Assembly: GCF_050859025.1 (NCBI RefSeq)
Contig: NZ_CP138200.1
Location: forward strand, 4,526,001-4,590,000
Reading direction: 5' to 3'
DNA length: 64,000 nucleotides
DNA from: Wukongibacter sp050859025
GTDB lineage: Bacteria > Bacillota > Clostridia > Peptostreptococcales > Caminicellaceae
This document shows positions 23,454-32,583 of this stretch, in pieces. Made by a program: the position numbers and the translations under genes. The notes under the pieces were generated by a model. It saw nothing but the letters and a program-made list of their open reading frames with translations. It did not search any database and had not been told where the DNA came from. Every line of letters starts with the position of its first letter. The first letter of the stretch is position 1.

Positions 23454-26400
23454 TTAATTATTTACTTTTTCTAACTTTATACCGGTTTCATGACCGTTTA
23501 GATCTTGCTTTTCAAAGCTTTCGTCTGAAACTCTTTCAATACTCTTAGCTAGAGTTTCTTCCATAATATAGTCTTTATGGATTTCTACTGCATTTGCTAT
23601 TTCATCATCTCCATAGAAGAAAATCTTAATATTGTCCATCATCTCATAGCCATTATTCTTTCTTAGCTGCTGTACTTTAGAAATAAACTCTCTAGCAAAA
23701 CCTTCGTTGATTAATTCTTCACTTAATGTTGTATCTAAGATGACAAATAGATTATTTTCCATTTCTACCGTAAAGCCCTCTTTGGCTAAAATATTTATCA
23801 CTACATACTCATTTGTAACTTCAAAATCTTCACCATTCAAATCTATTACTATTGATTCACCATTTTCTAGTTTAGGTGCTGCTACTGAGGCATCTAATGC
23901 GGCCAAAGCACCACCAAAGGCTTTTATATTTTTCCCAAGCTTCGGACCAGCAACTCTAAAGTTAGGTTTTAAACTAAAGTCCATAAACTCTTTTAAATCC
24001 TTAGCAAATACTACTTCCTTAACATTTAGCTCTTCCTTTACAAGTGGAACTAAATCAGATACAATCTCCTCATACTTCCCATCCACAAGAACTTTTTGAA
24101 TAGGTTGACGAACCTTTATCCTAACGGCTTCTCTAGAAGCTCTACCAAGTTTAACTAGATTTCTAACAAGATCCATCTTCTCTTCAAGCTTAATATCAAC
24201 AAGTTCTTTATCGGAAACTGGATAATCACTAATATGAACTGATACATCTCCAGTTAAATTTCTATATATCTCCTCTGATAAATATGGAGCAAATGGAGCA
24301 ACCATTTGGCTTATACCTACTAGGATTTCATAGGTAGTATTGTAAACAGCCTTCTTATCATTTGTCAATTCAGTAGCCCAGAAACGTCTACGTGATCGTC
24401 TTATATACCAGTTAGAAAGGTCTTCATTAACAAATTCCTGTATCTTTCTAACAGCCTTTGTTAAGTCAAACACCGCTAAGTCTTCTGAAACAGATTTTAA
24501 AAGACTATTGTATTTTGATAAAATCCATCTATCTATTTGTGGTCTATCTTTGTATTCAACAAAGAATTCCTTTGGATCTATTCCATCGGTATTTGCATAT
24601 AGTACGAAGAAATTATAAACATTTTTAATGGTACTAAAGAATTTGCTTTGAACTTCCTTTAGACCTTCTTCATCAAATTTAGTTGGAGTCCAAGCAGGTG
24701 AAACATAAAGTAGATACCATCTAAGGGCATCTGCACCATATTTATCAAATAGTGCAAATGGATCTACAGTATTTCCTCTTGACTTCGACATTTTTCTACC
24801 ATCTTTATCCAAGATAAGGTCGTTTACTAGAACTCTCTTATATGACGACTTACCTGTAACAAATGTAGAAATTGCTAGTAGAGAATAAAACCATCCTCTA
24901 GTCTGATCTATACCCTCACATATAAAGTCCGCAGGGTATAATTCTTCAAAGAATTTATCGCTATTTTCAAATGGATAATGTTGTTGCGCAAAAGGCATTG
25001 ATCCACTATCAAACCAGCAGTCAATAACCTCCTTAACTCTTGTCATAGTACTAGAACACTTCTCACATTTAATATGGATATCATCCACATATGGTCTGTG
25101 TAGCTCTATACTTTCATCTATATCCTCTATTGCTTTTTCAACTAATTCTTTTCTTGAACCTACGCTGGCAGTATGGTTACATTCGTCACATCTCCAAATA
25201 TTTAATGGAGTTCCCCAATATCTACTTCTTGAAATTGCCCAGTCATTTAGATTCTCAAGCCAGTTCCCAAAACGCTTTTCACCAACATAACCAGGATACC
25301 ACTCGATGTCATTGTTATTTTCAATAAGTTTATCCTTAAGTTTAGTCATTTCAATATACCAACTTGGCTTAGCATAGTATAAAAGAGGAGTCTTACATCT
25401 CCAACAGTGTGGATAATTATGTGCAACTTTTTGCTTTTTATAAAGCTTACCTTCGTTATAAAGCCATTTAATAATTTCCACATCGGCATCCATAACAAAC
25501 ATGCCTTCCCAAGGAGTAGTAGTATACTTTCCTTCCTCACTTACAGGTTGAAGTACAGGTAAGTCATATCTTTTACCAGTATTGTAGTCATCTTCTCCAA
25601 AGGCTGGAGCCGAATGAACTATACCAGTACCATCCTCAGTAGTAACATAATCAGCAAGGGTTACAAAGAAAGCTTTCTTCTCAGCCTTTACAAATGGCAT
25701 AAGCTGCTCATACTCCATATATTCTAGGTCTTTGCCCTTATACTCTTCAACTATTTCATATTCGCCTTCAATAACAGCACTAGCTAAGTCCTTAGCTACA
25801 TAGTAGGTATCTCCATTATCAACCTTAACCTTCACATAGATTACTTCTGGATTAACTGTAAGTGAAACGTTAGAGGCTAATGTCCAAGGAGTAGTTGTCC
25901 AGGCAAGGAAGTATTCATTTTCTTTATCCTTAAGCTTAAACTTCGCAATAACTGTATTACTCTTAATCTCTTGGTAACCTTGGGCAACCTCATGGCTAGC
26001 GAGACCCGTTCCACATCTACTACAATAAGGAAGAATTTTATGTCCTTCATACATAAAGCCCTCTTTGTTGAACTTGTCTAAAATCCACCATACACTCTCA
26101 ATATAGTTGTTATCAAGGGTTATATAAGGATTTTCAAGATCAATAGCATAGGCCATACGCTTTGTCATTTCCTTCCACAGACCCTCATATTTAAAAACAG
26201 ATTCTCTACATTTTTCATTGAATTTATCAAGACCATATTCTTCTATATCTTGCTTATTATTAAGGTTTAACTGTTTTTCTACTTCGATTTCAACAGGTAA
26301 TCCATGAGTATCCCATCCTGCTTTTCTCTTAACCTGATAGCCCTTCATAGTTTTATACCTACAAACCGAGTCCTTTAGTGTTCTAGATATAACGTGGTGA

Positions 26401-26573
26401 ATACCTGGTCTTCCATTTGCTGTAGGAGGACCCTCATAAAATACAAATGATTCTCTTCCTTCTCTAGATTCTACACATTTTTCAAGAATATCTATTTCAT
26501 CCCAAAAGTCAGATACCCTTTTTTCATTTTCGCTAACAGATAAATTTGATAATTCTCCAAACTTTTTCATCAT
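23454..26573 (-). CDS. ileS: Isoleucyl-tRNA synthetase, type 2 (eukaryote-like)
   Basis: This enzyme charges tRNA-Ile in the cytoplasm. I place the start at the ATG at 26573 (MMKKFGELSNLSVS, 1039 residues) because GGAAGGGTG lies just upstream. Length and the motif context PPTANGRPGIHHVISR match the type 2 (mupirocin-tolerant) group. The class I HIGH element reads G-I-H-H at residues 57-60, the swapped GXHH signature described in a subset of type 2 enzymes and linked to extreme mupirocin resistance. KMSKS is intact near residue 596 (DKDGRKMSKSRGN). A CP1 editing domain and a type 2 C-terminal region follow the usual order. It is preceded by an Ile-specific T-box leader. Whether a second, type 1 ileS exists elsewhere cannot be seen. 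Confidence 0.95.
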   Translation of the reverse strand: MMKKFGELSNLSVSENEKRVSDFWDEIDILEKCVESREGRESFVFYEGPPTANGRPGIHHVISRTLKDSVCRYKTMKGYQVKRKAGWDTHGLPVEIEVEKQLNLNNKQDIEEYGLDKFNEKCRESVFKYEGLWKEMTKRMAYAIDLENPYITLDNNYIESVWWILDKFNKEGFMYEGHKILPYCSRCGTGLASHEVAQGYQEIKSNTVIAKFKLKDKENEYFLAWTTTPWTLASNVSLTVNPEVIYVKVKVDNGDTYYVAKDLASAVIEGEYEIVEEYKGKDLEYMEYEQLMPFVKAEKKAFFVTLADYVTTEDGTGIVHSAPAFGEDDYNTGKRYDLPVLQPVSEEGKYTTTPWEGMFVMDADVEIIKWLYNEGKLYKKQKVAHNYPHCWRCKTPLLYYAKPSWYIEMTKLKDKLIENNNDIEWYPGYVGEKRFGNWLENLNDWAISRSRYWGTPLNIWRCDECNHTASVGSRKELVEKAIEDIDESIELHRPYVDDIHIKCEKCSSTMTRVKEVIDCWFDSGSMPFAQQHYPFENSDKFFEELYPADFICEGIDQTRGWFYSLLAISTFVTGKSSYKRVLVNDLILDKDGRKMSKSRGNTVDPFALFDKYGADALRWYLLYVSPAWTPTKFDEEGLKEVQSKFFSTIKNVYNFFVLYANTDGIDPKEFFVEYKDRPQIDRWILSKYNSLLKSVSEDLAVFDLTKAVRKIQEFVNEDLSNWYIRRSRRRFWATELTNDKKAVYNTTYEILVGISQMVAPFAPYLSEEIYRNLTGDVSVHISDYPVSDKELVDIKLEEKMDLVRNLVKLGRASREAVRIKVRQPIQKVLVDGKYEEIVSDLVPLVKEELNVKEVVFAKDLKEFMDFSLKPNFRVAGPKLGKNIKAFGGALAALDASVAAPKLENGESIVIDLNGEDFEVTNEYVVINILAKEGFTVEMENNLFVILDTTLSEELINEGFAREFISKVQQLRKNNGYEMMDNIKIFFYGDDEIANAVEIHKDYIMEETLAKSIERVSDESFEKQDLNGHETGIKLEKVNN

Positions 26574-26616
26574 TTCACCCTTCCTCATATTAGTTAAATC
26601 CCTATATCTGAACAAA

Positions 26617-26718
26617 GCCTTTTATAAGTACTCTAAGATTAGACTTTGTCTACACACATAATAGAAATTACAAAACTATTCAAAATTTCAAGAAGTTTAT
26701 AATTTCCTATGTATTATA
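26617..26718. repeat. Family C repeat (copy 2)
   Basis: This unit of about 100 bp contains CACATAATAGAAATTACAAA and AGTTTATAATTTCCTATG as imperfect inverted arms. The left flank (CTTTTATAAGTACTCTAAGA) resembles the flank of the copy at 57840. It lies between the T-box terminator and the ileS start. Confidence 0.5.
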
Positions 26719-27062
26719 AAAAATCCCTAAGTCAATCGACTTAGGGACGAATATTTCCGCGGTACCACCCAAATTATAGGAAAACCTATCACTCATCATT
26801 TTAACGTATTTATACGAGATGTCTTACTCTATAGAACTCACTCATAAACCTACATTTTAATCTTTTAAACAGATACAAGCTTAAGGATATTAAAATACTT
26901 AAAATGTAAAAATTTATTATGATTTCAATAAATCTTTCAGACATCTGGCTCAAAGGTGATTTTCACAAGGACGTAAGTTGATGATCTTGCAGCCAAGGAT
27001 CATCTCTCTTAGGTTTATCTTATATACCTTAAAAACTCCATTCCAAGCTACTCTCCTTCTCA
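26718..27062 (-). ncRNA. T-box riboswitch (isoleucine) controlling ileS
   Basis: Reading the minus strand, a stem I region (from about 27062) has a distal hairpin GATGATC...GATCATC with the AGAGAG motif. The specifier position reads AUC (plus-strand 26958-26960) in the context AAAATCACCTTTGAG, an isoleucine codon followed by a purine. The conserved T-box TGGGTGGTACCGCGG is at 26771-26757. The intrinsic terminator stem TCCCTAAGTC / GACTTAGGGA is at 26747-26724, followed by a U-run. Uncharged tRNA-Ile would stabilise the antiterminator and switch on ileS. Confidence 0.93.
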
Positions 27063-27338
27063 TAGCCTTTAACCCTATTTAATTTTTATTATTATATATA
27101 CTTTATTACTAATATATAATACATTAAAAAATCACAATTTGTCAAAATTTTTTTTAAGATTTTCTCAAAATTTATCAGATAATCAGATTGTATGATAATA
27201 TTTCCAAAGGATTACTATCATATCTAGTCTCAAAATCTCTAAAATTATCCCACCATATATGACTTATTTAGATTATTAGATTAAAAGAATACTCTTCCTG
27301 TGGACAATTGTCCCAAACTATAATCATATTTTCTCAGG

Positions 27339-27488
27339 TATATGGGGTTCAAATAGTAGAAATTAAAGTCTCTACTTGAATCCCTATATAGAGTTCCAAA
27401 TAAATCTTAATTTATACATATCAAAACATCCGATGAATCTTAGGATTTTTGATGTTTGCAAATTAAGGTTTTCAATCGAATTTCTATA
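27339..27488. repeat. Dispersed palindromic repeat, family A (copy 3, compound)
   Basis: A first short palindrome (GGGGTTCAAATAGTAGAA ... TTCTACTTGAATCCC-like) is followed by a longer unit with AATTTATACATATCAAAA and TTTTTGATGTTTGCAAATT arms ending in TTCTATA. This looks like two family A units inserted next to or into each other. It occupies most of the region 27100-27541, where I see no gene. Confidence 0.65.
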
Positions 27489-27541
27489 TTTTTACCAATT
27501 TCTCACTTTTCTATACATATCTACTTTATCTACGTTTCAGG

Positions 27542-28507
27542 TTACCCTTCACTTCGCTGTCTATATGCTACTTTGTATAACTTTCTATTATTTAATGTCC
27601 AAACCTTGTCGGAAAATCCTCTTGGCTTAATATTTTCTAATGTTTTTTTCATGTCGAACATCCTAGCATCAATTACATCTAAGTAATGTAAAATTTCTGC
27701 CTCAGGAATCATTGGTCTTTTAGGACTGCCAAACTCTGGTTCATAATGATGGGAAAGAACCATGTGTTGAAGTAAAGTTGTTATTTCCTTATCAGCACCA
27801 ACCTTATCAGAAATCTTTTCTATGTTTTTTATTCCCTGAATTATATGACCTAAAAGTTCACCTTCACTAGTATATGATGAAACTATGCCAAGTTCATTTG
27901 AATCCATTTCATCTAACTTTGCCATATCGTGTAGTATTACACCGCCAAACAATAAGTCCTTATCTAGAAAAGTATATATTTCGCAAACTTTTTCTGCCAT
28001 AGTAAGCATAGTTAGAGTATGATAAAGCAATCCTCCATGTATTGCATGATGATTTGATTTAGCCGCTGGATAAAACATCAGCCTGTCTTTGCTTTCTTTA
28101 AAAATATAACTTACTATATCGTATATGTCCTTATTATTCATGGTCTCAATGTAACTTAATATTTTTTCATACATTATTTCTGATTCTTCTGGTGCCGTAG
28201 GTACATAATCGTCTAAAGATATATAGTCCTCATCGTCAGAAAGTCTTATTCTCATAATTTTAAGCTGAAGTCTATTTTGCCACTCTGATACATTTCCTCT
28301 AACCTTGATAAGCTTTCCTTCAACAAACTCATTCTCATCTTCCTTTGTGCAATCCCATAGTTTTGCATTAATTTCGCCAGTTCTATCAGCTAAATTGAGA
28401 TCAAGGAATGTTTTATTATTACTTGATGTTTTTACAGTCACAGCCTTTATAAGGTAAAATCCTTCAATATTATCTCCTACTCTAAAATCACTAATTTTCT
28501 TGTACAT
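27542..28507 (-). CDS. yhaM: 3'-5' exoribonuclease YhaM-type
   Basis: This 321-residue protein has an N-terminal OB-fold nucleic-acid-binding domain (about 1-100; VGDNIEGFYLIKAVTVKT, WQNRLQLKIMRIRL) and a C-terminal HD metal-dependent phosphohydrolase domain (HHAIHGGLLYHTLTML, then ILHDMAKLDE). Domain order and length match YhaM/CbfI exoribonucleases of Firmicutes, which trim RNA 3' ends and can act on DNA. ATG follows AGGAGATA. It stands alone, upstream of the ileS T-box leader on the same strand. Confidence 0.92.
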   Translation of the reverse strand: MYKKISDFRVGDNIEGFYLIKAVTVKTSSNNKTFLDLNLADRTGEINAKLWDCTKEDENEFVEGKLIKVRGNVSEWQNRLQLKIMRIRLSDDEDYISLDDYVPTAPEESEIMYEKILSYIETMNNKDIYDIVSYIFKESKDRLMFYPAAKSNHHAIHGGLLYHTLTMLTMAEKVCEIYTFLDKDLLFGGVILHDMAKLDEMDSNELGIVSSYTSEGELLGHIIQGIKNIEKISDKVGADKEITTLLQHMVLSHHYEPEFGSPKRPMIPEAEILHYLDVIDARMFDMKKTLENIKPRGFSDKVWTLNNRKLYKVAYRQRSEG

Positions 28508-28541
28508 AGGTATCTCCTCTGCTTTCTATTTGCTGTCTAGG

Positions 28542-28663
28542 TGGTGTTTCAAAATGACGAATTTCTGCATTATTTAAAATTTCATCAATTTAGCACATGC
28601 ACTGGCACTAAGCAAACCGCTGAAACTTCAAGACCTTAAATTTCATTCATTCTAAAACACTCT
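28542..28663. repeat. Family B repeat (copy 3, long form)
   Basis: Ends GTGGTGTTTCAAAATGACGA and TTCATTCTAAAACACTCT are inverted relative to each other, and about 85 bp of other sequence lies between. The unit is between yhaM and the sensor-kinase gene. Confidence 0.55.
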
Positions 28664-28773
28664 GGAGCTGAACTCATAAGATTGGTCTATGAGTTCAGCA
28701 CCTCTCTTCAATGAAATAAGTATATCATATTAAGCTATTATGCCGCTAAAATTGTTTGTATTAATTATAAAAT

Positions 28774-31221
28774 TTACGAGTATATATCAGAAAACTCAAT
28801 ATTAATTGTTTCAATCAAATTGCTCTCCATATCATTTGGACTCTTTTCTCTTATGATAGTTGAATCATCTACTAAAGTCTTTATAGGCAATTGAATTATA
28901 AACTCGCTTCCCTTTCCATATTCACTATTTACATTTATAGTTCCACCATGTAGCTCAACTAAAGACTTCACTAAGGACAGACCTATACCACTTCCCTCGT
29001 GGTTTCTTGTAAAGGATTTGTCAACCTGCCTAAAGTGTTCAAAAACATATTTTAACTTATCCGTTGGTATTCCTATTCCCGTATCCTTTACTGATATCAC
29101 TATCTCCCCATCATTATCAAGGATATTTACAAATATGCTCCCACCTGCTTCTGTAAATTTAATGGCGTTTGAAAGAAGATTTAGCATTATTCGTTCAATT
29201 TTGTCTGGATCACAAGCAATTGTTTTTTCTTCCACATTGGTATCAAAAATAAGCTTTAATTTTTTTTGTTCGATATATCCTGCCACAGAAAGAGTTATTT
29301 CTTCAACGACATTCACTATATTATGATTTTGTAAACTAACCTCATAAAATCCAGCATCAATCTTAGTTATATCAATTAAGTTGTTAACTAATCTTAATAA
29401 TCTATAACAATTCTGTTTTAGAATTTTTATCCTATTTTTGACCTTTTCATCTCTATCCCTAAGGGGTGCTTCTTTAATGTAGAGAGTCAATATTTGAATA
29501 GTTCCTAATATTACATTTAAAGGCGTTCTTAATTCATGGGAGAGGTTTGCAAAAAACTGTGTCTTTAACTTATCAAACTCAATTGCATCATTAAATAATT
29601 TAATATATTTTTCAGCTTTTCTACGATCACATAGATCTCTCATTAAAATAAGGGTTGCCTTCTTATTGCTATAATCAAAAACCGTTGATGCAATTTCTGC
29701 ATCTAAAATAGCATTATCAGATTTTCTTATTATCTTAACCTCGCTAAATTTACTAAAATTATTTATTTCCTCTTTTGAGTTCTCCATTAAGAAAGTCCTA
29801 TTTTCATCTGGATAGAATTCTACAAACCGAAAAATATTTTTACCAATAAAGTTATGTCTATTTTCACCACCTAAAAAGCTAATGGCAGCTTTATTAATAT
29901 AAAGAATCCTCCCATCCTTTTGCATTATAATAGGATCGGGTAATAGTTCTACCAATCTCCTATTCCGCTCTTCACTTTCTCTTAAAAATTTTTCTATCCA
30001 TTTTCTACTAGTAATATCTCTAACAATAGAAAGTATTACATCTTCACCAAAAAGTTTGAACTTATGGGAATTAACTTCGACTGGAATCTTGTCTCCATGT
30101 TTAGAAATATGCACCGATTCAAAGGTAGCATGACCTTCTTTAATTACCTTTCCAATCTTTTTTAGTATATCGTCGTGATCTTCTGGAAGCCTAAGATCCT
30201 CTATTGTCAAGTTTAGAAATTTTTCTTTAGTATAACCATACATCTTACATGCCATATCATTGATTTCTCTAAATTTGGAAGCAGTGCCATTCTTATTTAT
30301 GTTACATAGCCAAATAGCATCCTTAGCTTTATTAAACAATTCTTTAAATTTCTTTTCACTTTCTTCTAAAGCACCTAAGATCTTTTTCATCTTAGTTAAA
30401 TCATGTACAATAAAATAAAGTAAATCTTTACCGTGAAAGTTTACTTGATTACAATGAACCTCAACAAACCTTGTTTCATCATTAGCCAACCGTTGGTTTA
30501 GATAAAAACAATTCTTTTTGCCTTCAACTGCAGTTTTTATTGCCTTTATTATTTTTTCATTGCTATCTAATATATTTAGCTTTGAAATATTCATGTTAAT
30601 TAATCTTTCCTTACTGTATCTATAGAACATACATGCCGCATTGTTTGCATCTATTATTCTACCACTATTAGGGTCAATTAAAAGTATAACAAAGTGGTTT
30701 GTTTCAAACATATTACGGTAAAGCTTCTCTCTTTCCAAAACTATCTTCAAGTCCCTTTTTCTTTCACTAATTTCCCTTAAAATCACACCTGATATCTGTT
30801 CTTCACCAGTTGGAAGTCGGATTATAGTTGCTTCCACTGGTATACTTCTCCCATCTTTTCTTCGTATATTCCAATCAAAAACGAGCTTTTTATCATCATT
30901 TATCGTCTCCTCATAACTGGAATAAGGCATATCTCTATTCAGTATTTCAGAGGTTTTCTCAAATGCAATTGAGCCTATTAGATCTTTTTTATAAGTATAT
31001 CCAAACATTTTGACTGCTGCATTATTACATTCTATAATTCTTTCATTTTTAATAAAAATATAACTCTCTCTAGAATTTTCAAAAAACAATCTACATATGA
31101 AATTTTTTTCTCCCACGAAGCCACCATTATTTAAGTAGTTAATTTTCTCTTCTAGTTCCATAATTCTCTGGTCTTTTTTTTGTAGTTCTTCGAGTATCTC
31201 CCCTTTTGTTCTTTTTACCAC
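28774..31221 (-). CDS. Soluble multi-PAS sensor histidine kinase (orphan)
   Basis: This 815-residue protein has no membrane segment. It has an N-terminal coiled coil (LQKKDQRIMELEEKINYL), four PAS/PAC modules (roughly 45-155, 165-280, 288-405, 412-530), then a HisKA domain with phospho-accepting His in FFANLSHELRTPLNVILG (near 560) and an HATPase domain (N-box LLNLLSNAIKFT, G1 VKDTGIGI, G2 GSGIGLSLVKSLVELHGG). No response regulator adjoins. Orphan soluble PAS kinases of this layout in spore-formers often feed the Spo0A phosphorelay or phosphorylate Spo0A directly. The Spo0E-like gene 1 kb away fits that, but the link is inferred. Confidence 0.92.
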   Translation of the reverse strand: MVKRTKGEILEELQKKDQRIMELEEKINYLNNGGFVGEKNFICRLFFENSRESYIFIKNERIIECNNAAVKMFGYTYKKDLIGSIAFEKTSEILNRDMPYSSYEETINDDKKLVFDWNIRRKDGRSIPVEATIIRLPTGEEQISGVILREISERKRDLKIVLEREKLYRNMFETNHFVILLIDPNSGRIIDANNAACMFYRYSKERLINMNISKLNILDSNEKIIKAIKTAVEGKKNCFYLNQRLANDETRFVEVHCNQVNFHGKDLLYFIVHDLTKMKKILGALEESEKKFKELFNKAKDAIWLCNINKNGTASKFREINDMACKMYGYTKEKFLNLTIEDLRLPEDHDDILKKIGKVIKEGHATFESVHISKHGDKIPVEVNSHKFKLFGEDVILSIVRDITSRKWIEKFLRESEERNRRLVELLPDPIIMQKDGRILYINKAAISFLGGENRHNFIGKNIFRFVEFYPDENRTFLMENSKEEINNFSKFSEVKIIRKSDNAILDAEIASTVFDYSNKKATLILMRDLCDRRKAEKYIKLFNDAIEFDKLKTQFFANLSHELRTPLNVILGTIQILTLYIKEAPLRDRDEKVKNRIKILKQNCYRLLRLVNNLIDITKIDAGFYEVSLQNHNIVNVVEEITLSVAGYIEQKKLKLIFDTNVEEKTIACDPDKIERIMLNLLSNAIKFTEAGGSIFVNILDNDGEIVISVKDTGIGIPTDKLKYVFEHFRQVDKSFTRNHEGSGIGLSLVKSLVELHGGTINVNSEYGKGSEFIIQLPIKTLVDDSTIIREKSPNDMESNLIETINIEFSDIYS

Positions 31222-31571
31222 CTGAAAGTTCCCCCTTAAATCATCACTTTAAGTTCCGAGAGCTTTAAATATTTTCCTTTATATATAGAAATCACCTATA
31301 TACCTATATTCTGATTTTTTGAATATTCAACCCAGCCAAGTTAAAATTATGCAATTTCTTCAATCAAGTATATTTAAAAAATCAAAATGTAAAATATTTA
31401 TTGCAATTTCTATAATTACTATTAAAGTTAATATTCAACATTTTCTAAATAATTCCTACCATAAAATGCCACAATTTTCATAATTTTTTTTGTGAAAAGT
31501 TTACTAATTCATAAATTCATTAAATATATTTGGTTATACTATAAGCAGTTTAAGATTTTTTAAGGAGATGA

Positions 31572-31847
31572 ATGATATTGAATGTAAATGATATAAAAAA
31601 AATAGTATATAACAATGATATAGTTGAAGTGTATATAGGAATAGAGTTAGACTCAGATACTCTTAATAGATGGGAACTCGCAGATCCTTACGCCTTAGTA
31701 ATATATAATTCTATAGACAACTTTCAATTTGACCACATAGAACTTGTTGATAAGGGAATGAAGGTTCATGGTTATGAGTTTACAGCCGAAGAAGAAGATG
31801 CAATTTCCAATTTTTTAAAGAAAAATTTGCCCCAAAAAAATCATTAA
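31572..31847 (+). CDS. Conserved-looking small hypothetical protein (91 aa)
   Basis: The ORF starts with an ATG behind AAGGAG (a TTG 6 bp later is an alternative). The product (MILNVNDIKKIVYNNDIVEV...) is acidic and soluble, with no signal peptide, transmembrane segment or cysteine, and I do not recognise its family. Its codon use resembles neighbours and the ribosome-binding site is good, so it is probably real. It is divergent from the PAS kinase gene, with 350 bp between them that hold only AT-rich DNA and a family C-like stretch near 31376. Function unknown. Confidence 0.55.
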   Translation: MILNVNDIKKIVYNNDIVEVYIGIELDSDTLNRWELADPYALVIYNSIDNFQFDHIELVDKGMKVHGYEFTAEEEDAISNFLKKNLPQKNH

Positions 31848-32200
31848 ATTGAACTTAAATTATTTTTTGTCTCATTTTGACAAAAGTTTTGAAAAGTAAA
31901 GAGAAATATGTTATAATCTTACAGATATTGTACTATTTAATAACCTATATATTTATTGATTTTCTTTCCTTTTTTAACAGCTTTCTAAGGAATAATCAGG
32001 CTTAAATTCTCTTTATAGACTAGATTTCAAAATCGAGATAATTTTATGAAGTTTTTACAAATTATAATGAATTTCTTTATAATTTCATTAGGACTTTTGT
32101 AACATTTTATTTTTTTCTATATAAATTTTATTTTTTGACAGCATATGACATGAAAAACGGGTATAATTAATATATACTTCAATATTAAAGGATGATTTGT

Positions 32201-32383
32201 ATGGCATCAACAAATTCTTGCGACAATTTAAGTGCTTTAGAAAAAAAAATAAGATCTCTTAGGTCTAGAATGCACGAGCTTATTGAATCCAAAGGCGATA
32301 TAAGTGCTCCTGAGATAATTGAGATCAGTCAGATACTTGATAAAGTATTAGTACAGTATCTAAAGCAAAAATCCTTTAAATAA
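32201..32383 (+). CDS. Spo0E-like sporulation phosphatase
   Basis: Spo0E-family proteins dephosphorylate Spo0A~P and so delay sporulation. I pick the ATG at 32201 (60 residues) because AAAGGA lies 8 bp upstream; an ATG at 32192 is too close to it. The helix-hairpin pair and the family signature are present: LEKKIRSLRSRMHELIESKG, then the SQxLD motif in EISQILDKVLVQYLK. This supports a spore-forming host. A preceding 350-bp AT-rich gap (31848-32200) includes TTGACA near 32136 and TATAAT near 32163, but their spacing is too long to call a promoter. Confidence 0.88.
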   Translation: MASTNSCDNLSALEKKIRSLRSRMHELIESKGDISAPEIIEISQILDKVLVQYLKQKSFK

Positions 32384-32583
32384 TACTTCTCTATCTTCAC
32401 ACTATTAATTACCTAGTGTAATTAGTCCTATCGCTATTACTATAATCAAGTATTTGACCATATTTTTAGTAAATATTTGAATCTTATGAACCAACTCTAA
32501 TTCTATTTTGTCGATATATATTTAAACAAAGACTATTTAGTTTCTTAGCAAAAAACTTTCTGTTATTCACATCTAACTTTCTT

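Noticed and set aside
32136..32168. TTGACA and TATAAT before the Spo0E-like gene as a promoter
   Set aside because: The spacer is about 21 bp, too long for a standard vegetative promoter.
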